Below, piece by piece: positions 7,122 to 15,930 of a stretch of 64,000 nucleotides of DNA. The notes under the pieces were generated by a model. That model did no database searches, was not told the DNA's origin, and saw only the letters and a list, made by a program, of their open reading frames with translations. Both the position numbers and the translations under genes were made by a program. Origin of the DNA: Heliomicrobium gestii (GTDB lineage: Bacteria; Bacillota; Desulfitobacteriia; Heliobacteriales; Heliobacteriaceae); contig NZ_WXEX01000003.1 in the NCBI RefSeq assembly GCF_009877435.1, forward strand, positions 186,001-250,000, given 5' to 3'. The first letter of the stretch is position 1. Every line of letters begins with the position of its first letter.

Positions 7122-8210
7122 ATGGGAAAGAACAAAAAGATCCTGTCTCTGTTGCTGGTTATGCTTTTGGTTTTTGGGGTTGTGGCGCCTGCCGGCGCGG
7201 TGGAACCGAAAAAAGCGTTACAGGATTATTTCATCGAAAGCATGACTCGAGACACGGCGGATGTCTACTCGGCCATGTCGAAGGGACAACTTCGAATCGA
7301 AAAAATCGCCTTTAATCCCCAGAAAAATGGCAAAACCGATTCCTTCAGTGAGGCGCTCACGGAGCATCTCAACAACTCGGTATTGGACTATAACATCTCC
7401 TTTGACATAAAAAACCGAAAGGCTCGCGTTTCCCTGCTCTTCTCGAATAGCCGGCTTAAGCTTCCGCTCATTTTCTACATAATGGAGAAGCAACTTATCG
7501 TCGATCTCGATTCGCTCCGCAAATCGGTGGCCCAGATCGATCCGGAGATAGCTGCTCAGCTCCCGGCGGATAGACAGTATCTCGTCAATACGTCCAAGGA
7601 TGAAGAGGAGCTTTTTACATTTTGGAACGATTTAGAGAAAGCGCAGAAAGATTCGAAGCTTGATGCGAAGTCACAGGAAGCGGTTGCTGACATGATCGGT
7701 CTTCTTGTTACATCCCTGCCCGATAAGACCGTCAAGGTGTTTGATCAGCAGGACGTAGGGGTGCAGATCCGTCATGATGACCTGTTGCCGCTGCTGTCCT
7801 CGTTGATTCAGGTTGTCGCTGAAAATCCGGACAAAGTGAGCAAGTTCTATAACAACTGGAAAAATCGCTCTTCCTTGCCTGTGCAAAATGCATCGATAGA
7901 TGAATCCTTGAACCCGGCAGACGTCAAGAAATCGCTGGAAGAGTTGCGAAAGGAAATGGATCGCTCCTTCCATCTCAATGAGTACACCCTCATCAAGGGG
8001 CCGAAAGAGGGAAATCGTTTCCGCAGCCTGAACCGGATCGACATCGAGATTTTTGACAACGGCGACAGGAGCACGGGGGGGCAGTTCTGTATCGAACTGG
8101 AAAACTGGGATGAAAACAATCCAACCTTTGACTTTTCCTTCCCGACCCTGACCGATTCGAATCAGATCACCTTTGAGGAATTAGATCGTCAATCTGCGAA
8201 AAAACGGTAA
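7122..8210 (+). CDS. Secreted or lipid-facing protein of unknown function with signal peptide
   Basis: A 362-residue protein I do not recognise. It begins with a classical signal peptide: basic MGKNKK, a hydrophobic core LSLLLVMLLVFGVVAP and a likely cleavage after AGA. The mature part is mixed charge with no membrane segment, no cysteine-rich motif and no catalytic signature I can name; a repeated theme is amphipathic helices followed by a C-terminal beta-like segment (EIFDNGDRSTGGQFCIELEN). GGAGGGAAAGGAAGG upstream fits the ATG at 7122; a TTG one codon earlier is possible. It is monocistronic with its own strong terminator. The protein should be exported across the cytoplasmic membrane. Confidence 0.75.
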   Translation: MGKNKKILSLLLVMLLVFGVVAPAGAVEPKKALQDYFIESMTRDTADVYSAMSKGQLRIEKIAFNPQKNGKTDSFSEALTEHLNNSVLDYNISFDIKNRKARVSLLFSNSRLKLPLIFYIMEKQLIVDLDSLRKSVAQIDPEIAAQLPADRQYLVNTSKDEEELFTFWNDLEKAQKDSKLDAKSQEAVADMIGLLVTSLPDKTVKVFDQQDVGVQIRHDDLLPLLSSLIQVVAENPDKVSKFYNNWKNRSSLPVQNASIDESLNPADVKKSLEELRKEMDRSFHLNEYTLIKGPKEGNRFRSLNRIDIEIFDNGDRSTGGQFCIELENWDENNPTFDFSFPTLTDSNQITFEELDRQSAKKR

Positions 8211-8232
8211 GCGTTACTGCCATATGATGAAA

Positions 8233-8271
8233 GCGCCTGCAGCCAATGACCTTAGCTGCAGGCGCTTTTTT
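8233..8271 (+). terminator. Terminator of the secreted-protein gene
   Basis: GCGCCTGCAGC and GCTGCAGGCGC form a perfect 11-base stem followed by six T. Confidence 0.9.
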
Positions 8272-8337
8272 AGAAGATGAAAGCAGGGTTTCGATGCGCT
8301 GCCTCTCCGCTCAGGCCTTTGATCCTAGTTTATTGCG

Positions 8338-8655
8338 CTAGATGTGCCACCACCGCAGTGAAAACATGACCGCCATGGACAAGCCCAATGTAGCCGTCAC
8401 GTTGCTTGTCTTGTAGGCGACCAGTCCAGCCACCAGCCCTGCCAAAAGGTAATCGTTATGGAGAGAAAGGTCGATACGCCCAGCCGGCATCAGCAGCGCC
8501 GGCGCGATCAGGATGGTCAAAACCGCCGTGGGGACGTATTTGAGCCACTTTTCCAGCCAGGGTGGCATGAACCGGTAGAGCCCCAAGGCGCCAAAGCGGG
8601 TGAGAAAAGTGACCCCAGCCATGCCGGCGATGATCAGGAAGATGTCACTGCGCAC
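8338..8655 (-). CDS. azlD: AzlD-family branched-chain amino acid exporter subunit
   Basis: A 105-residue, four-helix membrane protein typical of AzlD, the small partner of AzlC in branched-chain amino acid (and analogue) export. Characteristic residues are FLTRFGALGL in helix 1 and the proline-rich segment FMPPWLEKWLKYVPTAVL. GTG at 8655 is the start, with GGAGG seven bases before it inside the end of azlC; the genes overlap by 11 bases, implying translational coupling. The divergent MocR regulator probably controls the pair. Confidence 0.9.
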   Translation of the reverse strand: MRSDIFLIIAGMAGVTFLTRFGALGLYRFMPPWLEKWLKYVPTAVLTILIAPALLMPAGRIDLSLHNDYLLAGLVAGLVAYKTSNVTATLGLSMAVMFSLRWWHI

Positions 8656-9376
8656 TGGTCTTCCTCCCTTCCAGGTATGCGCCTGCCGCGCTGGCCGTCA
8701 GGCAGGCCACGATGATGTACCATTTTCCGGGGAGGAGGGAAGCGCCGAGGAGCGCCATGACAGCGGCGGTGGCGCAAACCTTGCGCTGGATAGGATCGGT
8801 GAGGCGGGGGATGAGCAGAACCAAAAAAGTGGCCGCCATGGCGAAGTCGAGGCCCCAAGCCAGCGGATCGGGAAACCGGCTTCCCAGCATCACGCCGGCG
8901 GCTGTCGAACCGAGCCAGGTGAGATACATGGTGGCGCTCGCTCCCAACTGGTAGGTGGCGCTATACCCCTTGTGGAGCATCCGGCCCACCGTCACCGCGT
9001 AGGATTCATCAACGAGACCGAAGGACAGCAGCGCCTGCATGGGCAAAGGCAGGCGGGACATGTGCGGCGCCAGGGACGCGCCCATCAGCAGGTGGCGCAG
9101 GTTGACAAGCAGTGTCGTCAGCACGATGACGCCCCAACCGGTGATCCCGGCGCCGATCATGGACATGGCCACAAACTGGGAAGCCCCGGCGAAGACAAGC
9201 GCCGACATCATCACCGTCTCCATTGGTGATAGCCCCGCCGTAGGTCCCATGATGCCGCAGGTGATGCCGAAGGGGATGATGCCCACCAGGATGGGCAGGG
9301 TGTCCCGCACCGCCAGACCCAACTCGCCGGCAGAGAGAACGACTTGGCCCAAGGCGACTGTTTTCTCCGTATCCAT
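8645..9376 (-). CDS. azlC: AzlC-family branched-chain amino acid exporter, large subunit
   Basis: A 243-residue polytopic membrane protein. PFGITCGIMGPTAGLSPMETVMMSALVFAGASQFVAM is split over the first helices and contains the AzlC hallmark (F-A-G-A-S-Q); LVDESYAV and the later GSRFPDPLAWGLDFAM are also family features. With AzlD it forms a proton-driven exporter for branched-chain amino acids. The ATG at 9376 has GGGGAGG seven bases upstream. It is divergent from the MocR-type regulator, with about 117 bases between the start codons that carry an inverted repeat. Confidence 0.92.
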   Translation of the reverse strand: MDTEKTVALGQVVLSAGELGLAVRDTLPILVGIIPFGITCGIMGPTAGLSPMETVMMSALVFAGASQFVAMSMIGAGITGWGVIVLTTLLVNLRHLLMGASLAPHMSRLPLPMQALLSFGLVDESYAVTVGRMLHKGYSATYQLGASATMYLTWLGSTAAGVMLGSRFPDPLAWGLDFAMAATFLVLLIPRLTDPIQRKVCATAAVMALLGASLLPGKWYIIVACLTASAAGAYLEGRKTSAQ

Positions 9377-9437
9377 CCCATGTCCTCCCCAACGTTTTAT
9401 TGGTATTCATTCTAGCTGGCAGGAAAACCAGATTAAA

Positions 9438-9472
9438 TATCCAATTAACCAACTAACCGGTGAAATTGGATA
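9438..9472. promoter_or_regulatory. Inverted-repeat operator between azlCD and the MocR regulator
   Basis: TATCCAATT (9438-9446) and AATTGGATA (9464-9472) are perfect 9-base inverted arms separated by 17 bases. The site lies in the shared divergent promoter region, 22 bases before the regulator's start codon. A GntR/MocR dimer would suit such a site; assignment to this regulator is inference. Confidence 0.6.
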
Positions 9473-9493
9473 CCAAATGAGGTGGATGGAGAA

Positions 9494-11041
9494 ATGGATG
9501 CCTCCAATTGGTTTTCTGACGCGAAATTGGACGCTCAATCATCAGAGCCGCTTTACCAGCAGATCGCCGATATGATCATCAAAAAAATCCGCCACCATGT
9601 CCTGGCCCCGGGAACGAAGCTGCCGCCGGAACGGGAACTGGCGGCTCTCTTTGATGTGAGCCGCACGACGGCCATCAACGCCTACCGGGCCCTGGAGCGG
9701 CAGGGCTGGGTAAGAACCCGCGTGGGCAGCGGCACCTATGTGGAGCGACATGCCACGGACAACGGCGGCAGAAGGGAAGCTGACGAGTTCAAGGGCGCAG
9801 CCCCCTTGATGCCATGGATGGAGTTGTTTGCCGCCCGTCCGCAGTCTCCCTTATCGACGATCCTGCGCGACCTCGTGGCGGCGCCGCTGGCAGAAGATAA
9901 TATTGCCCTCGCTGCCGGGATGGCCGATCCGAATACTTTCCCCATCGCAACGATGCAGCGTCTTTTCGCGGAGCAGGCCGGCGAAACGGCGCCAAGCGAT
10001 TTTGGTCACATACCGACCGAAGGCTATGGGCCCCTTCGCCATGCCATCGCCACAGGTTTGGCGGTCAAGGGGATCGATGTGACCGGCGAGCAGGTGATGA
10101 CCTTCGCCGGTTCCCAGAACGGGTTGTACCTGCTGGCGCGGGTTATGTTGGAGCCGGGAGACTATGTCATCGTCGAAGCGCCTACATTTATCGGCGCTGT
10201 CCAGGTCTTTCAAGGCGCCGGGGCGCGCCTGCTCTCTCTCCCTGTCAGTGAAGGGCTCGACCTGGCGCTCTTGGAGGATTACCTGATCCGCTACCGGCCC
10301 AAGTTCTTTTATATCAACCCCACCTTCCACAACCCAACCGGCCGGGTGCTTTCGGAAAGGTTGCGCCGTGACCTGCTTGAAGTAGCAGCCCGCTATCGAC
10401 TGGTCATCGTCGAAGATGATGCCTATAGCGAGTTATTCTACCACCAGCCGCCGCCACCACCGTTAAAAGCTGCTGACGGATATGGCGGCGTTGTCTACCT
10501 AAACACGTTTTCGAAATTGCTCTTTCCAGGTCTGCGGGTCGGTTACCTGGCCGCGTCACCGACACTGATCAACCGGCTGGCATTGGAAAAACAGTATATC
10601 GATCTCCATACAAGCAACATCAGCCAGTGGTTGCTTCATGGCTACCTCAAAAGCGGCGAACTGCCCGGCCATGCGAACCGAGTGCGGGCGCTCTATAAAA
10701 AACGCCGGGACGCCCTGGCCCAGGCGCTCCGGCAGTACTGCGGCAACGATTTGTCTTTTTCCATTCCTGACGGCGGCTTTTACCTCTGGTGCCGGATCGA
10801 GGGGCCCCTAACCGCCCGTGATCTGCTGCACGAAGCGATCAAAGGGGGGGTGTCCTTCGTGCCCGGTGACGCCTTTTACAGGACGCCGGAAATGGGGGGG
10901 CAGCAGTTCCGGCTTTGCTTCACCACTCACCCCGAACCCCTTCTGGCGGAGGCGGCGAGACGGATCGGCGATACATTGCGGCGAATGACGAAGACGAGGC
11001 GACCGGCGGCTGGATCGGTTGCGGTGCAACCGATCATTTAA
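9494..11041 (+). CDS. MocR/PdxR-type transcriptional regulator (GntR HTH + class I aminotransferase domain)
   Basis: A 515-residue fusion. Residues 1-80 are a GntR winged helix (YQQIADMIIKKI, PPERELAALFDVSRTTAINAYRALE, VGSGTYV). The rest is a class I/II aminotransferase fold, with INPTFHNPTGRVLS, IVEDDAYSELF and the PLP-lysine region NTFSKLLFPGLRVGY. Members sense PLP or amino-containing ligands and usually control a divergent gene. The ATG at 9494 has GAGGTGG eight bases upstream; a GTG at 9482 falls within that site. The obvious targets are azlCD. Ligand unknown; an amino acid exported by AzlCD is an attractive guess. Confidence 0.9.
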   Translation: MDASNWFSDAKLDAQSSEPLYQQIADMIIKKIRHHVLAPGTKLPPERELAALFDVSRTTAINAYRALERQGWVRTRVGSGTYVERHATDNGGRREADEFKGAAPLMPWMELFAARPQSPLSTILRDLVAAPLAEDNIALAAGMADPNTFPIATMQRLFAEQAGETAPSDFGHIPTEGYGPLRHAIATGLAVKGIDVTGEQVMTFAGSQNGLYLLARVMLEPGDYVIVEAPTFIGAVQVFQGAGARLLSLPVSEGLDLALLEDYLIRYRPKFFYINPTFHNPTGRVLSERLRRDLLEVAARYRLVIVEDDAYSELFYHQPPPPPLKAADGYGGVVYLNTFSKLLFPGLRVGYLAASPTLINRLALEKQYIDLHTSNISQWLLHGYLKSGELPGHANRVRALYKKRRDALAQALRQYCGNDLSFSIPDGGFYLWCRIEGPLTARDLLHEAIKGGVSFVPGDAFYRTPEMGGQQFRLCFTTHPEPLLAEAARRIGDTLRRMTKTRRPAAGSVAVQPII

Positions 11042-11056
11042 CCGATTGTTGGGTCA

Positions 11057-12217
11057 TCATCCTCTTTTTCGCCTGTGAATGGATAGGGCTGTCACTCCGA
11101 TCAGCGCAAAAACAAGGGCCATGAAGCTCTCCGCAATCGTCAGCGACGCCTTCAAATCCAATTGCTGCTTCAGAAAACTGGAGAAGGGACTAGCCGTCAT
11201 GCCGCCGATATACCCGGCGGTCATGATCATTGACATTAACCTGGCCGATGGATAGGGGCGCTGCTGTGTACCGTAGGAGAGGATCGCCGCGTAAAGGCCG
11301 GAGAAGCCCAATCCCATGCCGCTGATGGCGATAATGAGGAGGAAGAAGTTGGCGCTGTAGAGAACAACCATAGAAGCTGTGAAGGCAAAAAAGGAACAGG
11401 CCAGGATATAGGTTTCTACGGCGATTTTTTTAAGGACAATGCCCGAGAGTCCCCGCCCGACAGCCATGAAGAGCCAGAACAGGGACAAAAGGGAACCGGC
11501 CTTGGCGGCGTCGGTATGGAGATACTCGACAAAGTAGGTGGGCGCCCAGAAGAGAAAACTCCCCTCGGCGATGAGGTAGCAGAAAAGGCTCATGGCGACG
11601 GCGTAGATCGTCCATTCCCACCGTTCTTTTGACGGCGCCGCTTTTTGCCCCTCCTGTTGTCGAACTTGAACCGGGGTGATCCAGATGATGATCAGGAGCA
11701 AGATCAGGAGAGACAGCGCATAGAGGTAGATGGTCTGCCATGACACACCCCGTTCCAGCAGCAGACCGGCGCTGAGCGGCGAGACGATGGCGCCGGCGCT
11801 GAAAAAGAAGTGGAGCAGGCTCATTTTCGCGGAGCGGTTTTTGTCTTCATATAAACTGACGATGAAGTAGCTCGCTGCTGAGATGTAGAGCCCGTTGGCG
11901 AGTCCGAAAAAAAGCATCATCACGGCAAAGAGAACCAGGCTTTCGGTTACGGTCATCATGGCGACGCTGAAGAGGGTGACCACAGAGGCCCCGATCAGTT
12001 CCCAGCGGATGTCCACTTTGTCCAGCAGTTTGCCGTTTAACTGGACAGCGGCTGCGTTGCCCAAGACGAAGAGGGTGTAGATGTAACCGATGACATGGGT
12101 TTCGACGTGGAAACTCTTCGCAACGGCGATGACGACAACGCCGGGCAGCATGCAGATGACGCCGTTGAACAGGAAAATCATGAAGGCCAGGGCGGTGATT
12201 CGCTTCGTTGAGTTCAT
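11057..12217 (-). CDS. Major facilitator superfamily transporter
   Basis: A 386-residue membrane protein with about twelve hydrophobic segments in two halves. The segment around LFFGLANGLYISAASYFIVSLYEDKNR resembles the cytoplasmic loop region of MFS permeases, and the central loop (TPVQVRQQEGQKAAPSKERWEW) divides the halves. The substrate cannot be read. The start at 12217 (MNSTKR) follows AAAGGAG by seven bases; an upstream in-frame ATG at 12235 has no site. It converges on the MocR gene with only 15 bases between the stops and no obvious terminator. Confidence 0.85.
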   Translation of the reverse strand: MNSTKRITALAFMIFLFNGVICMLPGVVVIAVAKSFHVETHVIGYIYTLFVLGNAAAVQLNGKLLDKVDIRWELIGASVVTLFSVAMMTVTESLVLFAVMMLFFGLANGLYISAASYFIVSLYEDKNRSAKMSLLHFFFSAGAIVSPLSAGLLLERGVSWQTIYLYALSLLILLLIIIWITPVQVRQQEGQKAAPSKERWEWTIYAVAMSLFCYLIAEGSFLFWAPTYFVEYLHTDAAKAGSLLSLFWLFMAVGRGLSGIVLKKIAVETYILACSFFAFTASMVVLYSANFFLLIIAISGMGLGFSGLYAAILSYGTQQRPYPSARLMSMIMTAGYIGGMTASPFSSFLKQQLDLKASLTIAESFMALVFALIGVTALSIHRRKRG

Positions 12218-12375
12218 CGAAGGGCTCCTTTGCATAGGCTTTAAAGCATCCTGATTGCGCCCATTTTATCTAGTTTAAACCTTCTGGCCTTGTTTGTCGT
12301 TGTGATATTTTGCTGGAATACGTTGCGGTTTTTGTTTATGCGATGCAAAAAGCCGGAAACAGGGGGTGAATGCCG

Positions 12376-12996
12376 GTGAACCGTTCCCACCTCGTCCTGC
12401 TTATGTTGGTTTCTCTCATCTTTCTCTGGTCAGGCATTAATCCCTACGATCGATTCACCTGGATCCTTGAGGTGTTCCCGGCGGTGATTGGCCTGGCGGC
12501 GCTGGCGCTGACATACCGGCGCTTCCCGTTGACCACCTTTAGTTACACCTTGATCGCCATTCACATGGTGATCCTGATGATCGGCGGTCATTACACCTAT
12601 GCCAAGGTGCCTTTTTTCGACTGGCTGCGCGACAGCTTCGACCTTGGGCGGAATCATTATGACCGCCTGGGCCACCTGGCGCAGGGGTTCATCCCGGCCA
12701 TTCTGGCCCGGGAAATCCTGCTGCGTTTATCGCCCCTGCGCCGGGGAGGGTTTCTGTCCCTGCTGATCCCATGTGTCTGCCTCGCCATCAGCGCTTTTTA
12801 TGAACTGATCGAGTGGTGGGTGGCGCTGGCGACAGGCACAGCGGCGGAGGCTTTTCTTGGCACCCAGGGCGATGTCTGGGACACCCAGTCCGACATGGCG
12901 ATGGCGCTCCTCGGCTCCCTGTTGGCGTTGCTCACCCTATCGAATCGCCATGACAAGGCGATGGCCGTGTTGGCCGAGGGGAGGGAAAAGGGCTGA
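12376..12996 (+). CDS. DUF2238 (YjdF-type) membrane protein
   Basis: A 206-residue integral membrane protein with about six helices. The conserved loop GGHYTYAKVPFFDW, LGRNHYDRLGHLAQGF and SAFYELIEWWVAL, then QGDVWDTQSDM, identify DUF2238. Its histidines and acidic residues face the membrane interface and look like a metal or catalytic site, but no activity is established to my knowledge. GTG at 12376 is seven bases after AGGGGGTG; the ATG two codons earlier is too close to it. The stop overlaps the proposed start of the LytS-type sensor, so the protein is probably co-expressed with the two-component system and may feed it a signal (inference). Confidence 0.85.
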   Translation: MNRSHLVLLMLVSLIFLWSGINPYDRFTWILEVFPAVIGLAALALTYRRFPLTTFSYTLIAIHMVILMIGGHYTYAKVPFFDWLRDSFDLGRNHYDRLGHLAQGFIPAILAREILLRLSPLRRGGFLSLLIPCVCLAISAFYELIEWWVALATGTAAEAFLGTQGDVWDTQSDMAMALLGSLLALLTLSNRHDKAMAVLAEGREKG

Positions 12997-14891
12997 TCCT
13001 CTCCTTCACCTTCTTCCTGCTTCAACGGGTGGCCCTTTTGCTTGTGGCGCTCTTTTTGCTCCTGCGCCTGCCTTTTTTTCGCTCCCTCATCCAGCGCCGA
13101 CTGGTCGGCGAGCGAAAGCTCCGCCTCGTTTTCTGGTTTGGGCTGTTGGCGATAGCCGGTTCACAGGCTGGCGCTGTCGTTACCGTAGAACCGGCATCGG
13201 CGTTGGCGCCCCTATCCGAAGTGATGGGGCAGTGGGCATCGATGACTGCTGATGAACTGTCGTCGCAACAGGCAGTCGGACCAGCGTCCGGGCTGACGTT
13301 ATCCTACAGTCACATACCGCTCCTTCCCATGCAGGCGAATCAGGCGGTCCTTTCGCTGGCAGGGATGAGCGTCATCGGCGCCGGACTTGTCGGCGGATTG
13401 TCCGTCGGTTTTGCAGTGGGCGCCATCGCTGGCCTGCACCTGCTTTCCCTGGGTGGCGCGGCGGCGGAAGTCAACGCCGTCACTGTCGTGCTCATGGGTC
13501 TGTTGACGGGATGGATGGCTCGTCGCAGCGGCGAATCACTCCTGTCGGGGAGACCGGCCTTCGCCGTGAGCCTGCTCGTTTCCCTCGTGGCTGGCGTCGC
13601 TATGGTCATGAGCCAGCAGTTTGCCGGCCAAAGGATGCCGATTCTCGCCGAAGCGGTGCTCCCGGCCGCCCTCATCAACGCCCTGGCGGCAGCCATCTTC
13701 ATGGAGATGCTCCGGATCGCCTCGCGGGAGGTCGAGGAGGTGGCGCTAGAGACGGAAAGAGCCCTCAAACTGACTGAGTTTACCCTTTCCCAACTGCAGC
13801 AGGGACTCAACGCCGAGACAGGCCGCGCCATTGCCGAAGCCTTTATGGCGGAGTTGAAAACGGTTGCCGTCACGATTACAGACAACAAGTATGTCCTCGT
13901 CCATGTGGGCATCGGCGAGGAGGAATATCCGCAAGGGCGGCTGGTTCATACCCAAGGCTCGTTGAAGGCCCTCGAAACGGGCAAGCTGCAAGTCGTCTAT
14001 CACCATGAGCCGTACCAGCATGTCTATCTCGACAAGCTCCTGCGCGCCGCCATCGTCATCCCTTTTAGTTGCTCCGGTCAGGTGATCGGCCTGCTGAAAC
14101 TCTATTTTTACCGTTCCCAAGACATTCGCCCCTATGAGATCGGCCTGGCTCAAGGCTTGGGGAAACTCATCTCCTACCAACTAAGCCTCCTGGAAACGGA
14201 AAAAAAGAGCCTGTTGCTGAAAGACGCGGAACTGCGCATGCTGCAGGCGCAGATCAACCCCCATTTTCTCTTCAACTCCCTCAACGCCATTGTTTCACTG
14301 ATCCGGACAAACCCGGGATTGGCGCGCAAGATGATGCTGCAACTGGCCGAGTTCATGCGGATGAACCTGAAGCGGATGGACATGCCCCTTGTCTCATTGG
14401 AAGAGGAACTGCGGCACCTGAAGGCGTATATCGATATTGTTCAACTTCGTTTCGCTGATCGGTTGACCATCTGCGTCGACACAGAACCTGACCTGAGCCA
14501 TTATCGCATTCCGCCGTCGACACTCCAGCCGCTTGTGGAAAACAGCATCCAGCATGGGTTGAAGGATTGTTCCGAAGGCGGCCGCATCACCGTGACGATC
14601 GCTCGTCACGGCTGCGGTGTACAGGTTCAGGTGACCGATAATGGCGGCGGGATCCCGGAATCCCTGCTCAGCCGCCTGGCTCGCCAGCCCTTGCCCAGCC
14701 AGAAGGGCAACGGCATCGGTGTCCACAATGTGAGCCAGCGGCTGGCTTCCCTGTTGGGGACGGATTCCCGGTTGTTCTTCGCCAACCTCCCCGAGGGGGG
14801 CTGTGAGGCGCGCTTCTTCCTACCGGATCCGAAGGAAGGGAGTGTGAGCGATGAAAGTGATGATCGTCGAAGACGAGCGACTGTCTCGTGA
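12993..14891 (+). CDS. LytS/BtsS-type sensor histidine kinase (5TM-Lyt + GAF + histidine kinase)
   Basis: A large membrane kinase: N-terminal 5TM-5TMR_Lyt receptor (to about residue 240, with LLTGWMARRSGE), a GAF-like domain (about 250-390), the LytS phosphoacceptor QINPHFLFNSLNAI and an ATPase with TLQPLVENSIQHGL and DNGGGIP. GTG at 13029 is the first conventional start but has no ribosome site and cuts into helix 1. A CTG at 12993, seven bases after GGGGAGGG and overlapping the previous stop as CTGA, restores the LILSFTFFLLQR lead typical of LytS, so I use it (632 residues). Related systems sense pyruvate or membrane state. The response regulator overlaps its 3' end by 41 bases. Confidence 0.85.
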   Translation: MILSFTFFLLQRVALLLVALFLLLRLPFFRSLIQRRLVGERKLRLVFWFGLLAIAGSQAGAVVTVEPASALAPLSEVMGQWASMTADELSSQQAVGPASGLTLSYSHIPLLPMQANQAVLSLAGMSVIGAGLVGGLSVGFAVGAIAGLHLLSLGGAAAEVNAVTVVLMGLLTGWMARRSGESLLSGRPAFAVSLLVSLVAGVAMVMSQQFAGQRMPILAEAVLPAALINALAAAIFMEMLRIASREVEEVALETERALKLTEFTLSQLQQGLNAETGRAIAEAFMAELKTVAVTITDNKYVLVHVGIGEEEYPQGRLVHTQGSLKALETGKLQVVYHHEPYQHVYLDKLLRAAIVIPFSCSGQVIGLLKLYFYRSQDIRPYEIGLAQGLGKLISYQLSLLETEKKSLLLKDAELRMLQAQINPHFLFNSLNAIVSLIRTNPGLARKMMLQLAEFMRMNLKRMDMPLVSLEEELRHLKAYIDIVQLRFADRLTICVDTEPDLSHYRIPPSTLQPLVENSIQHGLKDCSEGGRITVTIARHGCGVQVQVTDNGGGIPESLLSRLARQPLPSQKGNGIGVHNVSQRLASLLGTDSRLFFANLPEGGCEARFFLPDPKEGSVSDESDDRRRRATVS

Positions 14892-15567
14892 AGAACTGGA
14901 ACACCTGTTGACACAGTTCGAAGATGTGGACCTCTGTCCGAGCGCCCGCAACGGCAAGGAACTCTTGCGCTTGCAAAAGGAGTATCAACCGGAACTCATT
15001 TTTCTCGATATTGAGATGCCGGAGACAAATGGTGTTGAGGCCGCTCGTCAATTGGCGGAGGCAACCCCGCCGCCGCTGATCGTCTTTACGACGGCCTACG
15101 AACAGTATGCCGTAGAGGCTTTCGGTCTGTGCGCCCTTGACTACCTGCTCAAGCCCTTTGACGAAGAGCGTCTCTTCGAGTCACTGGAGCGGGCGCGCCA
15201 GCGCCTGCGCGAACGGACGCCGCCGAAGGCGCCCATCAGCAACCTCCTCTTGGAGGAAGGCGATCGGTTGGTCGTCGTCAAGCCGGAGCGGATCTATTTT
15301 GCCGAGAAAGAGGAGCGGCGGGTGGTGATCCATTGTGACCGCGGTCGTTTTGAGACGCGGTTGACCATGCAGGAACTGCAGGATAAGCTGTCCGGTCATC
15401 CCTTCGTTCGCTCCCACCGCAGTTTTCTTGTCAATATCGACTATGTGGACGAGATTGAGCCCTGGCAGAATGGAACCTACAACATCCTGTTGAAAGGATT
15501 GGACGGGATAAAAATCCCGGTCAGCCGCGCCGCAGCGAAAGAGGTGCTCCAGCGATTGGAACGGTAG
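14851..15567 (+). CDS. LytR/AlgR-type response regulator (REC + LytTR)
   Basis: A 238-residue response regulator. The receiver domain has MIVEDE at the start, the phosphoacceptor aspartate in LIFLDIEMPETNG (about residue 54) and the switch lysine in LLKPFDEERL. The LytTR DNA-binding domain begins near residue 130 and includes RGRFETRLTMQEL, FVRSHRSFLVNIDYV and PVSRAAAKEV. It partners the overlapping LytS-type kinase. The downstream symporter operon is the nearest candidate target, as LytSR-like systems often control uptake of pyruvate or acetate. A perfect hairpin terminator follows the stop. Confidence 0.92.
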   Translation: MKVMIVEDERLSREELEHLLTQFEDVDLCPSARNGKELLRLQKEYQPELIFLDIEMPETNGVEAARQLAEATPPPLIVFTTAYEQYAVEAFGLCALDYLLKPFDEERLFESLERARQRLRERTPPKAPISNLLLEEGDRLVVVKPERIYFAEKEERRVVIHCDRGRFETRLTMQELQDKLSGHPFVRSHRSFLVNIDYVDEIEPWQNGTYNILLKGLDGIKIPVSRAAAKEVLQRLER

Positions 15568-15620
15568 TTCAGGCGCGGAAGGGATTATTGGGAAGTCAGA
15601 TCATCATAGAGTAGTCTACG

Positions 15621-15656
15621 GAAGGGCGAAGCCGGATCGAGCTTCGCCCTTCGCCG
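15621..15656 (+). terminator. Terminator after the LytR-type gene
   Basis: GAAGGGCGAAGC and GCTTCGCCCTTC form a perfect 12-base stem with an eight-base loop, weak T tract following. Confidence 0.75.
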
Positions 15657-15723
15657 TTTAAACCGCCTTTGTTGCACTTCAGACGGGAAAATCGACCAGT
15701 TAGGCGAAAAATAAAAATACTAT

Positions 15724-15752
15724 TTGAAATATTCAGAAAAATAACATACCAT
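15724..15752 (+). promoter_or_regulatory. Candidate promoter of the DUF485/symporter operon
   Basis: TTGAAA (15724-15729) and TACCAT (15747-15752) separated by 17 bases, in an A/T-rich island that contrasts with the surrounding sequence. It predicts a leader of about 200 bases. Confidence 0.45.
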
Positions 15753-15830
15753 AAGACCAAACCAGCCGCCCCGGAGAAAGGAGGGAGGAAGGAGCAGCGG
15801 CCTGGATAAGGCAAAAGGCGGCGGCGATAT

Positions 15831-15930
15831 GGGGGGATTCGCCCCGACAACCAGGAGCACCGGGGTTATCGTGAAGCCCCGTAACGAGCGAAGCGGACGA
15901 ACCGCTCTTGGAGCGAGGAAACCGGCGCTC
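15831..15930 (+). other. Leader with four consecutive hairpins
   Basis: Between the promoter and the DUF485 gene are GGGG/CCCC (15831-15845), CGGGG/CCCCG (15861-15881), GAGCG/CGCTC with inner AGCGG/CCGCT (15886-15907), and GAGCG/CGCTC (15911-15930). They match no riboswitch class I know. The region may be a structured regulatory leader. Confidence 0.4.

Noticed and set aside
15690-15760. LytTR-type binding repeats for the LytR-like regulator
   Set aside because: A single weak CCAGTTAGG-like half-site is present but no second half at the normal distance; not enough to call.
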